In this document: positions 44,493 through 56,576 of the stretch, one piece after another
How the letters are laid out: each line of letters begins with the position of its first letter
Position numbering within the stretch: the first letter of the stretch is position 1
Assembly (NCBI GenBank): GCA_013146195.2
Contig: CM028377.1
Location: forward strand, 167,007,824 to 167,071,823
DNA from: Codonopsis lanceolata
Lineage: Eukaryota; Streptophyta; Magnoliopsida; Asterales; Campanulaceae
Direction: 5' to 3'
DNA length: 64,000 nt
Translations under genes and position numbers: made by a program
Notes under the pieces: model-generated
Seen by the model: the letters and a program-made list of their open reading frames with translations, nothing else
The model's database searches: none
What the model was told of the DNA's origin: nothing

Positions 44493-45333
44493 TAAGCGGG
44501 ATAGAAGGGGACCTATTGATCACATAGGTGGCGGTAACAACCGCCTCTCCCCAAAAGCCTATGGGAAGACCCAACAAAGTAAGCATGACCCTCACTCGTT
44601 CTAACAAAGTTCTATTCATGCGCTCGGCCAAATTGCAAGGGAATGGTTTTTCATGATCAATCCCACTCTCAACGCAGAATCTCTCAAACTCACCGTTACA
44701 GAATTCTAACCCATTATCCGTCCTAAGTTTCTTGATTTTCTTACCGGTTTGATTTTCGATCAAAAGTTTCCAAGTTTTAAACTTTTCAAAAACATCAAAC
44801 TTTTCTTGCATTGGAAAAACCCAGACTTTCCTTGAAAAGTCATCAACAATAGATAAACAATATCTATTCCCACCATGTGAGGGCACACACATAGGACCCC
44901 ACACATCTGCATGAATTAACTCAAGATGGTTTTTGAAAGAGAATTTTTCAAGAGAGGGAGGTGAAAAACTAACCTTTTGGTGTTTACAATTCACACAAGT
45001 ATCACATAAAGGCACATAAGAAATCATATCATCACCAAAAGAATCATTTTTGTGAAAAATTTCTAAGCCTTTACTACTCAAATGTCCAAGTCTTTTAGTC
45101 AACAAATCTGAATTTTCATTCTTAAAATCATTTGTTTGATTTTCAATAAAAGACACCGGAACAGCATTGCAAACATACAAACTCTTTTGTTTTTCAGCTT
45201 TGAAAATCACCAAATAGCCCTTTGTAATTTTCATCATACTCTTACCCCATCTTCCCTCTAAACCATCATCTTCTAAACATGCACAAGACATCAAATTGGT
45301 ATTTAAATCAGGAACATGTCTTACATTTTTCAA
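44335..45333 (-). CDS. Tork-like copia integrase region, block B
   Basis: Open 332-codon frame with gag-pre-integrase (LLTKRLGHLSSKGLEIFHKN), zinc-binding CDTCVNCKHQKVSF, core Asp residues in HADVWGPMCVPSHGG and KLRTDNGLEFCNGEFERFC, and the Glu in NLAERMNRTLLERVRVML, then GFWGEAVVTATYVINRSPSI. The spacing from second Asp to Glu is 30 residues instead of 35 because the TPQQNG segment is missing, as in block A. The frame runs out near 44390, where the next frame takes over. Confidence 0.85.
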   Translation of the reverse strand: MKNVRHVPDLNTNLMSCACLEDDGLEGRWGKSMMKITKGYLVIFKAEKQKSLYVCNAVPVSFIENQTNDFKNENSDLLTKRLGHLSSKGLEIFHKNDSFGDDMISYVPLCDTCVNCKHQKVSFSPPSLEKFSFKNHLELIHADVWGPMCVPSHGGNRYCLSIVDDFSRKVWVFPMQEKFDVFEKFKTWKLLIENQTGKKIKKLRTDNGLEFCNGEFERFCVESGIDHEKPFPCNLAERMNRTLLERVRVMLTLLGLPIGFWGEAVVTATYVINRSPSIPLNDRCHEVVFSGSEIDFSNLHVFGSAAYIHRENNKLEPRGSLCFLRVLGEGET

Positions 45334-46424
45334 GTCAAAATATTTCCAGATTCAAATTTCAAGCAAATATCGCCAATTCGAGCAACTTGACACGTTTCCA
45401 TATTAGCCAAAGAAACTTTTCCAGTTTTAACCTCTTTGTATGACGAAAACATGTTTTTATAAGGTGCCATGTGAGACATACATGTAGAATCAATTAGCCA
45501 CTCATTTTCACATGCAGCAATAGAAGGCACAAAATTATTCAAAGTATCACACATGTCCTTTACCATAAAAACATCACAAGGATCCTCACTCGAAGAGACC
45601 AAATTACAGTCACTTTGCTCATTCGAATTCCAATTTTGACTTTTCTTTTTCGGATTAGTACAATCCCTTTTAAAATGCCCAGTTTCACCACAATTGTAAC
45701 AAGTTCTATGTTGTTGTCTAGAAACTGATCTACCCTTGCTTTCATTTTCAAAATTCTGTTTTTCCCTTGGTTTTTATTTTGATAATGTTTTTGCCCATCG
45801 TTTCTCTCAAGCGTCCTACCCCTCACCATATGAACCTCACCGGTGTTTGATTTACCCTTATTAGCTTTCAAATCCAATTCTTTGCCTTTTAAACTAGATA
45901 TCACCGTATCAAGTGTGATCTTATCCCTACCATACTTGATAGCAGATTTCACGTCAGCATAAGAATCAGGTATAGCATTTAAAAGCACAATCGAAGATTA
46001 ATCACCAATGTATTCATCACCAGTTTGTTTCATGTCTTTAACCAATTTGGCAAAAACATCAATATTATCTTCCATGTCTTTGCTAAGATCTAATTTAAAA
46101 CTGAAAATTTTTTCTAGGAGATAAATTTTACTTGGCAATGTTTTTCCAAAATAAATTTGTTCCAATTTTTTCCCAAAGACTCTTAGCATGAACATGTTCA
46201 CCACATTTCCGAATAACCGATTCAGACATGTTTAAGATAATCGAGGAGTAGGCAGATTCATCCATTTCAATCATGGCATCTTCCGAAGTGTCTTTAGCAT
46301 ATTTTAAAGTTATGGCTTTGAAAACCTTTTCTTTAATTAAAATACTTTTCATCTTCTTTTGCCACATAGAAAAATCAGTTTTCCCATTGAAAGGTTCCAA
46401 ACTATAATTAGATGAAGAACCCAT
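45330..46424 (-). pseudogene. Tork-like copia gag and protease, block B
   Basis: ATG at 46424. It matches block A gag almost base for base but carries a one-base insertion near 46170, a TAT-to-TAA stop near 46000 and a one-base loss near 45755. The CCHC knuckle sits near 45660-45700. The protease start (45602-45330) has IDSTCMSHMAPYKN, so DST replaces DSA of block A. A further frameshift near 45335 separates it from integrase. Confidence 0.85.
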
Positions 46425-46713
46425 TTAGAGAAACAACAAAAACCCAACAAATCAAACCAAATCAGAATTTATAAGAAATTAAGAAATTTTTTTTAATCAC
46501 CAAAACAAAAATTCAAGCAAGCAAATTCCAACCAAACAATAGCAGTTTAAATAGAGCAACATCAAGCAAATAAATTACGTGACTTTTTTTTTAAAGATTA
46601 AACACAAAAAAAACGTAATTATTTCGAGATGAAAGAAGCTCACCAAATAAACTTTTAGAGTTACCAAATTTTAGATCGAAGGCGGTTCTACCGTTTCACG
46701 GTACAGAACACGG

Positions 46714-46725
46714 GCTCTGATACCA
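46714..46725 (-). promoter_or_regulatory. Primer binding site (tRNA-iMet) of the Tork-like element, block B
   Basis: Plus strand GCTCTGATACCA next to the LTR at 46727. 46425-46713 is the AT-rich leader before gag. Confidence 0.9.
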
Positions 46726-46726
46726 C

Positions 46727-47583
46727 TGTTGTGATTTTATATCATGCTGCCTGGAACGAACCCGTACAGAAACGGGGCTTTTGAATTAATAAAAAAATAC
46801 AACCTCCTATTTAACTAGCCTATTAATACAAATAGTCTAATCAATGGAACTCTAAGGTACCAATATGAAGGACTCTTAGAACCTGCATAAAAACTATTAG
46901 ATTAAATAATTATAAAGAAAAAGGCTACAGGAAAGAACAAAAAAATAAACGAAACGAAAAGCTTCACAATTACGCCGTGACCCAAGCACGCCTCGCCGTC
47001 ATTGATCACAAAGATCTAGGCTACAAGCTTTTCGGTTCAGATTCCTTTCACCGACCAAAGTCCACCAAAGAGTCCACGGTAAACCCAACAACTATCCACC
47101 AAGATTAGAGCCACAAATTCGATTGGACAAAACCTGTCTGGCAACACAACATAGGAGAAACTGAAGAACCACCCGAAGCACAGAGCAATCGGGAAGAGGA
47201 CTTTGCTTACACTAAATCACTGATTGAAGGACGAACCTTCAATCACAGAAATTAGAAGAGGACGAAAAAAGGAGGCGGCTGTTTATAGGCTACACTCAAT
47301 TTTTTCGTTTCTAGCAATTGTCCTACAATTGTTTCTTCTCCAACAAGATGCCGAAGGGAGGGAGTATATATATCAAAAAGGTAGTCAATCAATCAAATGA
47401 TGGATTGACCAAAAAAAAAAAAAGGAAACCAATTGATTGAACCAACAAATGGAAACAAAAGATTGACCAAGAAATGCACAAACCGGTTGCACAAGTAACC
47501 AAGAAAAGGAATGGGCCAATCAACAATTTGGGCTCTTGGAATAGATAAAAGGCTGCCACCAAATTGGGCCTCCAATTTTAACA
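46727..47583 (-). mobile_element. 5' LTR of the Tork-like element, block B (857 bp)
   Basis: Same edges as 15530-16389 (TGTT...AACA). The palindrome seen in block A is damaged here (AATCAAATGATGG). Its outer end joins Tat leader sequence at exactly the same point as in block A. Confidence 0.85.
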
Positions 47584-48041
47584 CTTTTTATTCGAATCAT
47601 CCTTATTGATAAGTGGTTCATGCTTTATCTAGAATATGTGTTTTGGGTATCAATTAAGTGAATTTTAATTGTAGAAGTATCAATTAAGAGAAATTTAATT
47701 GCATAATGATTTACTAGGGAATTTTAATTTTAATTTTTAGGTTTTTGTTTTTCATGTTTCAAGGAGTAAATTTTCTCTTTTATCATGTTTTTGCTAATTG
47801 ATGCATGTCTATTATTATTTCCCTGTTTTGATTATTATGTTAATTCATGCATGCGATTTATGGTTAATTCTCATAATATATTGGTAATTTTGCAGATATA
47901 ATGGAAGTGTCTTTTTGGGTGGGTTATGTATATGTGGTTTTAACTTTAATTCTTTCTTTTGTTTATAGGGTTAGTGTTCGGTCAATAAATTGAGGATTAA
48001 TATTTAATTTCAAATAAAATAGTAGTGCAATATATAGCATA
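47584..48041 (+). other. AT-rich leader upstream of Tat gag, block B
   Basis: Counterpart of 16390-16848, near-identical, non-coding, with no recognisable primer site. Confidence 0.5.
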
Positions 48042-51034
48042 TTGAGGATTGATTTGCCACCAAGGGCGCCCCAAGGGGTTCAAACAAGGAATCAGAAGGT
48101 GGCAGCTTGGCACGTGGCTCACGGTGAGAATGTCTCGTATGTTGAGGAACAGCTGTCTCAACACGCAAGCCAGAATCAAGTGAGCCAGCGAGATGCTCGC
48201 CAAGTCATCAACGAGCAAAAGGATGCTCGTGTTCAAGACCGAAGGGTCCAATTGAATCGTCAGCGAGAAAACGGTCAAGGAAGCCAAGCGAGCCTGCCTG
48301 GGAAAACCCCTGATCAACAGGCTGCTGCTCTGTAAGTCCAGACGGAGTATTATAACAAAATGTACACGCTCAATCAACAACTACTCGCCTTGGGCCATGC
48401 CTCGGTTCCAGTTGCAGATTTTGTGCTGCCCGCCCTCAGCAATCCAGCACTTGTTGGTGGTGGCCAGGCCTCCCAACACTTTCCCGCGCCGAGTAGACAG
48501 ATCCCTTCCGTTATTTATGTACCCTCGGAGCAAGCCAATGAGGGCCAGCGGGGAGACGATCATGCGGAAAGCAGATACAGCAGCCAGAATCTTTCCCACA
48601 GACACCACCGCCGACAGGAGCACCGCGTCCGGGAAGAAAGCCATAGCCGCCGCAAAATCCGTGAGTACGCAGAGGCAGAAGGGCAGCGACAAAGACACAA
48701 AGTCAGGATCGACCAAGAAGTTGAAGCTACTTATGATCCAACCTACTGCCCAGCTACGGCCAGATACTCAAGGGACGAACGCCATCAGCGGTCAGAACAT
48801 ACGCGCTCAAAAGGCTCGTCTCGCTCTTCCAGACTCACTATAGATGCAGAGAGGCACTTTGAAAGAACGTGATAGAACATATTCTCAATAGATGTCAATG
48901 TGAATATCAATGTTGCTGTGATTGTTGCAACAATGGCAGACACAATGAAAACAGTAAATAACTAAAAACAGTAGCAGCGGAAGATTGTGTAAAACACAGC
49001 TTTCAAACCCAGATTTGTAAATAGGTTTTAACCAAAACAATCTACAAGTTTAGTACTTGTAGACCAAGCCTCAAGTCCACACAAATTATACTAAAATCAA
49101 TAAAGTTTTACAATGAATAACTTAGCAAAAATTCTCACAAGATAAAGTATCTTGGAGAACCAAAAACCCCACATAAACTACTAAACCAAACGTGGGAAGA
49201 AAGAACTTCTGTTTCTTCAACCAAAAATAGGGAGAACAAAAAACGAAACAGCCTTTTAAAACTCAATGTAGCAGCTGATGTTGTAACATCAGAACCTACA
49301 AACGGCTGCTGTGAAACTCGAAGAAAACACTGCTTCAGAACTTCAGCAAGATTGCTCTCAGCTTATGGCTTTTTATCTTTTCTCTCAAGCTCCACATCTG
49401 CTCGAAAATCCAACCCTCATTATATAGGCAGCGTCCCCTGCAAGCACACGGCAAAGAGACATACATTCCTACTAGGAAAGAGATTAGCTATTAAAAATGC
49501 AAGATTACCTTTCCTAACAAAACCATGACACTTGAAATAACTAAATTGCTTACCGAGATTTAGTTGCCTAATTTGTATAGCCGAAATCCTTTGAAAGATT
49601 TTCCTACCAAAAACAAACCAATCTACCAAAAATAATCTAAACAAAATCTATCACAAAATTCTACTACCTAAATAAACATTGACTTATTTAAAATCCTTCT
49701 TTGACCAAGAAAGGTGAAAACAAGATAAAACAGGCCATGCCTATTTTACCCTTACACACTTAGCCGAGCAAATGGAGGCCATAAAGAGGGACGTGGCCAA
49801 GCAAATGGCCAACTTAGCCATGGCCAAGCCCGGCTATGGAGCCGTAAATCCGCTGGAGGGCGGCCCATTCACCCTAGAGATCGAGAACGCGCCACCCGCG
49901 TAAGGAGTCATCTTCCCACAGTTTGAAAAATACTTTGGGAAGACACGGGATAACGAATGGCTCAGATCGTTTGAATCAATTGTCCGAATGGTCACCGATG
50001 TTGAAGCTTTGAAGATGCGAGCTTTCGAGGACGCCCTCCAAGGCAAGGCACAGTCGTGGTTGGGAAGAGTTCCCCGGGGATCTATCGGCAGTTGGGCAAA
50101 TCTCAGGGAGAAATTCCTAGAAGAATTTGGTACTGCAGGACCCACGCCCAAGAACATATTTGATTTGGGCAAAATCAAACAAGGCGACCACTAATCCTAC
50201 AATAGCTATCTTAAGCGGTTCGAGGAGATGATCGACCAAGTGACAGCCACTAGTGACCGTGAGATCACCTTCTGTTATCTTAACAACATGAGGGCAGGCC
50301 CCCTAAAGACTATACTCGCAATGAACCTGGGCGCATCAAAAGCAGAGTTACTGGCCAATTCACATATGTTCTGCTCGACCGAGAATGCCAAGGGCAACAA
50401 GTCCAAAGGTAAGGATAAGACTCAGGACAGCTCGGCCACGCCAGTTGACCAGAGCCAGGAGGGCAATAACCGCCCACGCAGAGATAAGAAGCGCACATCC
50501 ATTCCCGGGCAGAGATTCAGGGAGTCACAATTTACCCCACTAAACACTACCCGTGAAGAGATCATGTTCCAGGTCGGGGATGCATTGCCAGTACCTTACT
50601 CGCTTGATCCTGAGGTCGCGCACACCAGGGACAACACGAATTATTGTGATTACCATCATGGTAATGGTCATACGACTAAGGAATGCACCGTGCTAAAATG
50701 GGAAATTCAGAAGCTGATCAATGCGGGCAAGTCGGACCGCTTTAAAAGAAACCCAGGAAACAACAACAATACTGGTAATGATCGGCAGGGAAGACCCCCA
50801 AAAGGAAGAGGGGGCCAAGCCCCTCAAATTCAGGGGGTGGTGAACATGATCCAGGAAGAGCCCCCATCCAACACTCAGCTCGGGAAGCATATATACTATT
50901 TGTCCAAAGCTATCAATACACTAGTAGTACAGTGGGCAGGGGAACAGAGCATATTCTTCACCCGTAGCGAGCTGGCAAGCACTCCTCTGGCTTCCGAGCA
51001 GCCGCTGGTAATCTCTTGCCTGCTGAACAATTAG
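48042..51034 (+). pseudogene. Tat-type gypsy gag, block B, split by a solo LTR
   Basis: Same protein as 16849-18939. The N-terminal part is 48042-48854, with a stop at 48333. It is interrupted by the solo LTR at 48860-49756 and resumes at 49757. The gag core is better kept than in block A (EKYFGKTRDNEWLRSFESIV, SWLGRVPRGSIGSWANLREK) with one extra stop at 50192. Cys/His cluster CDYHHGNGHTTKEC near 50645-50686. TAG at 51032-51034 is shared with block A and precedes protease in the same frame. Confidence 0.85.
48860..49756 (-). mobile_element. Solo LTR (897 bp) inserted in Tat gag
   Basis: TGAAAGAACG...CCCTTACA flanked by the 5-bp direct repeat CACTT (48855-48859 and 49757-49761). Block A lacks the insert, so its empty site is visible near 17657. 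No coding frame. CTATATAATG on the minus strand near 49415-49425 is a good TATA box, which suggests minus orientation, with TGTAAGGGT as the 5' end. The family is different from every other LTR in the window. Confidence 0.85.
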
Positions 51035-52400
51035 CAGCTTCACAGGGTACTGCTGGACACTGGGGCATGCAAAGATATCATGTATTTCTCATGTTTCAAA
51101 GGGTTGGAATTATCAGACACCCGACTCAAGCCGCACTTGGGAAAGCTTGAAGGTTTCACTAACCATCAAGTCAGTGTTAAAGGCACCATCGAGCTTGAAG
51201 TCTTCATGGGAGACGGGGCACAAACCCGGACAGAGATGATCACATTCCTGGTAATCGATATCAAATCTACATACAACTGTATCCTTGGCGCCCCGGCCAT
51301 GGCCAAGTTCCAGATGGTAAACTTTATACCTCACCAAAAGGCCAAGTTTTACACCGAGGAGGGAGTGGGTATCCTCAATAGCAAGCCACGGGCAATGTGG
51401 GAGTATGTCCGAGATTCCCAGAGGAAAAAGCAGAAGCTGATCGTGGACATTCCCAAGAAAGCAGCCACAATTCTGGAAAATGAGGTCACTGCCAGCATTA
51501 CATCGGACCCAGTCCCCATCAAAAATATTGAGCTCGAGGAATCCTGTGGAACAGTAGTACCTATGGAGGTCGATGATGTCGAACACGCTCCAACAATTTC
51601 TTTGTGCATGGCTCGACGTCCCACGACACGAGAGATCGAGATGGACACTTTCGAAGTCAGCGATGAGCCTAAATTCCAGCCACAAGACGAGTTGGAAGAG
51701 ATCATCATTAATCCTGCTTATTCCGAGCAAAAAATCAAGATCGGGAAGGCCATGCCTCCTGAAACTCGGGCCAAAATGATCGAGCTGCTCAAAAGCAGCC
51801 TCGATGTGTTCACTTGGACCTTTAAGGACATGCAGGGGATCAATGAGAATGTTTCCCACCACGACCTGAATGTGGATCCAACTTTTTGCCCTATCCAACA
51901 ACGACCAAGGAAATACTCCCTAGAGAAGAGTGCAACGATAAAAACAGAGGTTGAGAAACTCCTGAAGGCTGACATCATCGAGGAAATCCAGTATCCGACC
52001 TGGTTGGATAACGTGGTGATGGTAAAAACAAACAATGACAAATGGCGTATGCATGTTGACTTTACGGGCCTCAACAAAGCCTGCCCGAAAGACTGCTACC
52101 CGCTGCAGCGCCTTGATGTGCTCGTAGACGCCATTGCCGGTTTTGAGATGCTTAGCTTCTTGGATGCGTATTCAGGGTACCACCAAGTAAAAATGAACGA
52201 ACAAGGCAAAGCAAAGACAGCTTTTTGGGCAGCCGTGGGTCTTTACTGCTACAAAATGATGCCCTTTGGGCTGAAGAATACATGGGCTACTTATCAGTGC
52301 ATGGTTAACTAGGTTTTTGGCTCTTAGATCGGGAGAAACATGGAAGCCTACATCAACAATATGTCATCAAAACCAAAGGTCGTGACCATACTCTGGATTT
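51035..52400 (+). pseudogene. Tat-type gypsy protease and reverse transcriptase, block B
   Basis: The frame is continuous with gag: LLDTGACKDIMYFSCFKGLE (protease, about 51050), GAPAMAKFQMVNFIPHQKAK, a linker, then RT with YPTWLDNVVMVKTNNDKWRM, HVDFTGLNKACPKDCYPLQR, FLDAYSGYHQVKMNEQGKAK and KMMPFGLKNTWATYQ, and a stop at 52310. Beyond it the catalytic tetrad reads YINN (about 52350) in place of YIDD, so both metal-binding Asp residues are lost. The one-base loss just after the tetrad is shared with block A. Confidence 0.85.
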
Positions 52401-53215
52401 TGATGAAACATTTGTCAATCTACGCAAACACAATATGAAGCTAAATCCGAGCAAATGCGTGTTCGGGGTCCGAGCAGGGAAATTCCTCGGGTTTATGGTC
52501 AACCAGCACGGGATAGAGGCAAATCCGGAGAAGATCCATACTTTACTCGAGATGGAGCAGCCTTACTCTATCAAGCACATTCAACAACTAAACGGCAGAA
52601 TCATTGCCCTTAGTCGCTTCATCTATCGGTCAACAGAGAAGTGCCTTCCATTCTTCAAGGTCTTGCACGACAACAAAGGGTTTGAATGGAACGAAGAATG
52701 CGCCAAGGCCCTCGAGCAGCTCAGGGAATATCTTGGCAAGTCGCCCCTCCTCAGCAGCCCGGTGCCCGGGGAACCTTTGTATACTTATCTGGCAGCCACA
52801 GACTAGGCTATGGCCGCTGTACTGGTTAGGGAAGATTTAAACGTACAAAAACCTGTGTATTATGTGTCTAAGGCCCTCAGTCCTGTTGAGGGTCGTTATT
52901 TTAATGCAAAAAAATTAGCTTACTCGCTTGTTGTAGCTGCCCGCAAATTAAAGGCTTATTTTTTTTCGCACAAGTAATCATTATATACACAAACGCACCA
53001 CTGCGCAAAATCCTGCACAAGCCCGAGTCATCGGGCAGACTACTAAACTGGTCAATCGAGCTTACAGAGTTCCACATCGGCTACCAGCCTCGGCGGGCAA
53101 TCAAAGCCGAAGCCTTAGCCGACTTCCTAGTAGAGACAAGCTTCACCAAGCAAGAAGAGTCTGAAGCCCCTCAACCAACAAAGACCGGACACGAGCAGAT
53201 TCCAGCACCTCGACT
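52401..53215 (+). pseudogene. Tat-type gypsy RT end and RNase H, block B
   Basis: 52435-52806 gives KLNPSKCVFGVRAGKFLGFM, IEANPEKIHTLLEMEQPYSI and GEPLYTYLAATD, then a stop. RNase H continues with VLVREDLNVQKPVYYVSKAL and the LSPVEGRYFNAKKLAYS region to about 52960. 52970-53215 is frameshifted. More complete than block A around the GEPLY motif. Confidence 0.75.
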
Positions 53216-53540
53216 GACCTATTATTGGGAACTTTATGTAGATGGGGCAGCGAGCAAAGTTGGGAGCGGAGCTGGCATCCTTCTCATAGCTCCCGACCAA
53301 GTTACAGAATTTGAGTTGGCTCTACGATTCAAATTTTCAGCCTCCAACAACGTGGGTGAATACGAAGCAATGATCGCTGGTCTAGAGCTCGCAATGGATA
53401 TAGGAGCTGAAGCGGTCAAAGTGTACTCGGCTTCGCAACTAGTAGTGAACCAAGTCCAGGGGGAATATATGGTGTATCACCCCTCCCTGGTCAAATATTG
53501 CGAGCTTATCAAAGAAATCTTGAAAAATTTTAAGTTCTAG
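53216..53540 (+). pseudogene. Additional archaeal-type RNase H of the Tat element, block B
   Basis: LYVDGAASKVGSGAGILLIA, FELALRFKFSASNNVGEYEA and VYSASQLVVNQVQGEYMVYH. The third acidic residue is changed (YSA instead of YSD), so the domain would be inactive. It ends at the same TAG as block A (53538-53540). Confidence 0.8.
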
Positions 53541-54763
53541 GAGATCATCAGAATCGATTGAGTAGACAACATGCGAGCAGACTGCTTGTCTAAGATCGCG
53601 GAGGAAAATCTAGCACTACTAAAACTATCAGTCATGATCGAGCACCTAGAAACTCCGGCCATCGACAACCTGTAGTAATGGATGTTGAACCAGTAAGCAT
53701 GAGCTGGATTGATGACTACAAGGACTACATCGAGCAAGGAATTCTACTCGTAGACAAAATCAAAGCCACAATAGTCCGGAACCAGGCATGTCGCTACTCG
53801 GCAATAGGGAGAATTCTATACAAGCGATCTAAGGTCAGACCTATGCTTCATTGTGTCCCCCCAGATTTAACAGAGGGCGTTCTATACGAGGTCCATGAAG
53901 GAGAATGTGGCGGGCACCTGGGCACCAGAGCCCTAGCAGAGAAAATTCTGCACGCAGGATATTACTGGATAACTCTTAGAAGAGATGTAGAGAAATATGC
54001 CAGAGAATGTGACAAGTGCCAGAGATACACAGACATACGAAGGTTCCCCTCCACCATGCAAACCCCTATGGTCGCTGCTTGGCCTTTTGACATGTGGGGA
54101 ATCGATCTCATTGGCCCATTCCTACTGGCACAATATAAGTACAAGTATGTAGTGGTCACCATCGACTACTTTACAAAGTGGATTGAAGCAAAGCCCCTGG
54201 CCAAAATTTCAGAGGCAAACATCATCAAGTTCGTCCACGACCAAGTATGGTGCAGATTTGGTCTCCCACGGGAAATTATCTCCGACCATGGTACTCAGTT
54301 CTCAGAAAAATTCACGGTAGAGTGTGCTCGCCTCGGCGTCAAGCATTGGTAATCATCTGTTGCTTATCTACAAGGCAATGGCCAAGCTGAGGCCAGGAAC
54401 AAGCAAGTCTTACACGCACTCAAGAGAAACTGAAAGGGACGAGCTAGAAAATAGGCAGAAGAGCTACCGTCGGCTTTATGGGCGGTTAGAACTATTGTCC
54501 GGGGCCTAACAAGGGAAACTTCATTCGTGCTCACCTACGGATCTGAAGCTATGATCCCTGTAGAAATGGCTCTACCTAGCTACTGAGTTTCCCTCTACAA
54601 CGATCAAAATAATCAACTTATTCAGGCAATAAATCTTGACGAACTTGAAGAGAGAAGGCTTGACGCACGGCTGATGATGATCAACTACAAGCAACGAGCA
54701 AAAGCTGACCATGACAAGCGAGTTCGAGGAAGGGCCTTTTCAAGTTACAGGCGCAATCAGTGA
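53541..54763 (+). pseudogene. Tat-type gypsy integrase, block B
   Basis: A small deletion near 53670 separates the first part (ENLALLKLSVMIEHLETP) from the main frame 53678-54352 with HHCC finger (GGHLGTRALAEKILHAGYYW, CDKCQRYTDIRRF) and core Asp residues (MWGIDLIGPF, ISDHGTQFSEKF). Stops at 54350, 54433 and 54453 interrupt the Glu region and C-terminus (GNGQAEARNKQVLHALKRN). Block A has an open version. Confidence 0.85.
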
Positions 54764-55789
54764 AGGCACCTACACATTGCGAACACAGGAGGGCACAGAC
54801 TTGAAGTATCCTTGGCACGCAGACCACTTAAAAAATTACTATCATTGAGCTAGCTCTCAATGCACAAACAGGCAAGACCCTCAGCCCTGTTGAGGGTCAT
54901 TATCGTTGATAAATAAAAGGCAAGTTTCTTTCATATTTGTTTAGTCAAGTTATTTATTTGTCATTTATCTATGACTTTCATTCAAGTTTCTTTCATATCT
55001 GTTCATTCAGCGTTCCTCTATATCTGAGTATTTGTGGACATATCTTATTCTCTTCGAAAGTAAGATGGGGTCGTGCCCGATTCACGTACTAGGATGCCCG
55101 CCAGGCGGTAGGGGCAATGCCCACAAGATAGCGGCTAGCTATCTCGGATTCCTATAGTGACCGAGCAACACTGATTATTCGTATATCTCTATACCCTATT
55201 GACATGCTAGCAACCGCTTCGACATACAAATGTCGAATAGGGCCGTGCTTGGTTGCTGGTTGCCGCTTAGAAGAGGGCCCTACCCACTAGGTAGTCTTCA
55301 GGATGCTCGCTCCAGGGCAATGGGAGCCATGCCTGCTCAAAGCCTTGGCCAGAACCAAGCACTTAAAATGGGCAAGCACGTTTGTCCTGCCCGCTTACAG
55401 CCTTGACCAGATCCAAGGACTCAGTCCGAGCAGGAATACTTGCACGCGCACCTCCAACTTGAATAGTATGCTTGCTTAGTTAGCCTTATAATTTTTAAGT
55501 AAAGGATTGCACAAAGTCTGCATGCTCGGTTAACTATGATTACTTTTTGCTCGACGTGTTTTTGGGGACATCCCGTATTATGCATGTGTATTGGCACTAA
55601 TTGAATGCAGGAAAAACACGAGTAAAGAGACAATTATCGAGTAAAATGGAAAAGTGCAAATAAAGAAACAATTATTGAGCAAAATCCAATTTCCATTGAA
55701 ACTGTGAAGATTACAAGTGTGAATCAAAAGACACGGGATCGAAGGCCGGAGTGAACGTGAGCAACCTAAACTATGTCCGGAAGAGCTTG
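54764..55789 (+). other. 3' non-coding region of the Tat element, block B
   Basis: Counterpart of 22619-23619 with the same two hairpins (about 54842-54861 and 54875-54897). No coding signal in the sense direction. Confidence 0.6.
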
Positions 55790-56576
55790 AGTTGAGGCAG
55801 CAGCATCTTCGGCATTAGGAGTGGTTTCTAGTTCCACTTGCAACTGGGCAACAACCTCTTCTACTTGGTCCTGCCTCTCTGCCCGCTTTCCCTTGATCAG
55901 GCTGCATACGTTAAAAGGCCAGCGGGGTGGGAGGAATCCATGGCTCTACCCCATCATCAGCATCATCCCGGGCAAGGGCCTCCAATTCGCCCTATGTATA
56001 AGGCACCAGGTGGTGCAAAATTCCAAGCTATCGGGCATTAAGGGTCGAGCAGCGCTCAGTCCGCCATCGTCGACATCTCAATGGCACCAGTACTAGCGAG
56101 CATACACAAGTTATGGTTGGTGCCCACTGCGTAGTAGGGGAAGATTTCTTTGCGCACCTGGGAGGCATAGGTTGGAAAGGCAACAAAGTCTTCCGCGAAT
56201 TTCTCTCTCGCTGCTGCTAACTGCTCGGAAAAAGAGGCCATGGCCGTGGTATCCTTGGCCACCTGGGCCTTCAAAACATCCAGCTCCGACTGAAGCTATG
56301 TCTGCTGCAAAACCAAGGCATTTTCAGTAGCCTGGGACTTCTTTTGTTGAGCCACCAGGGTAGTCTTTTCCTCGACCAGCGACAACTTATCAGCCTCAAG
56401 TTTCTTGACCGAAGCCTCACTCTCCTTTAGCGATTTATCCAGGGTGGCAACCTGCTCTCTCTTGCACTTCACCAAGCTCAGTAACTCGTCCCTCTCGGAC
56501 TCAACCTTCTTGCGGGCATCCCTCTCCTCGGAGTAGCGGTCATAAATGTTAGTGAAGGAGGAGGCGATCTGCAGTA
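55790..56576 (-). pseudogene. Antisense extra ORF of the Tat element, block B
   Basis: Same coiled-coil protein as 23620-24428, from the LTR edge at 56576 downward, with FVAFPTYASQVRKEIFPYYA and the shared TGA after STMAD (about 56056). A further stop lies near 56300, where block A has a sense codon, and single-base changes lie near 55910 and 56020. N-terminus cut by the same LTR insertion as in block A. Confidence 0.6.
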
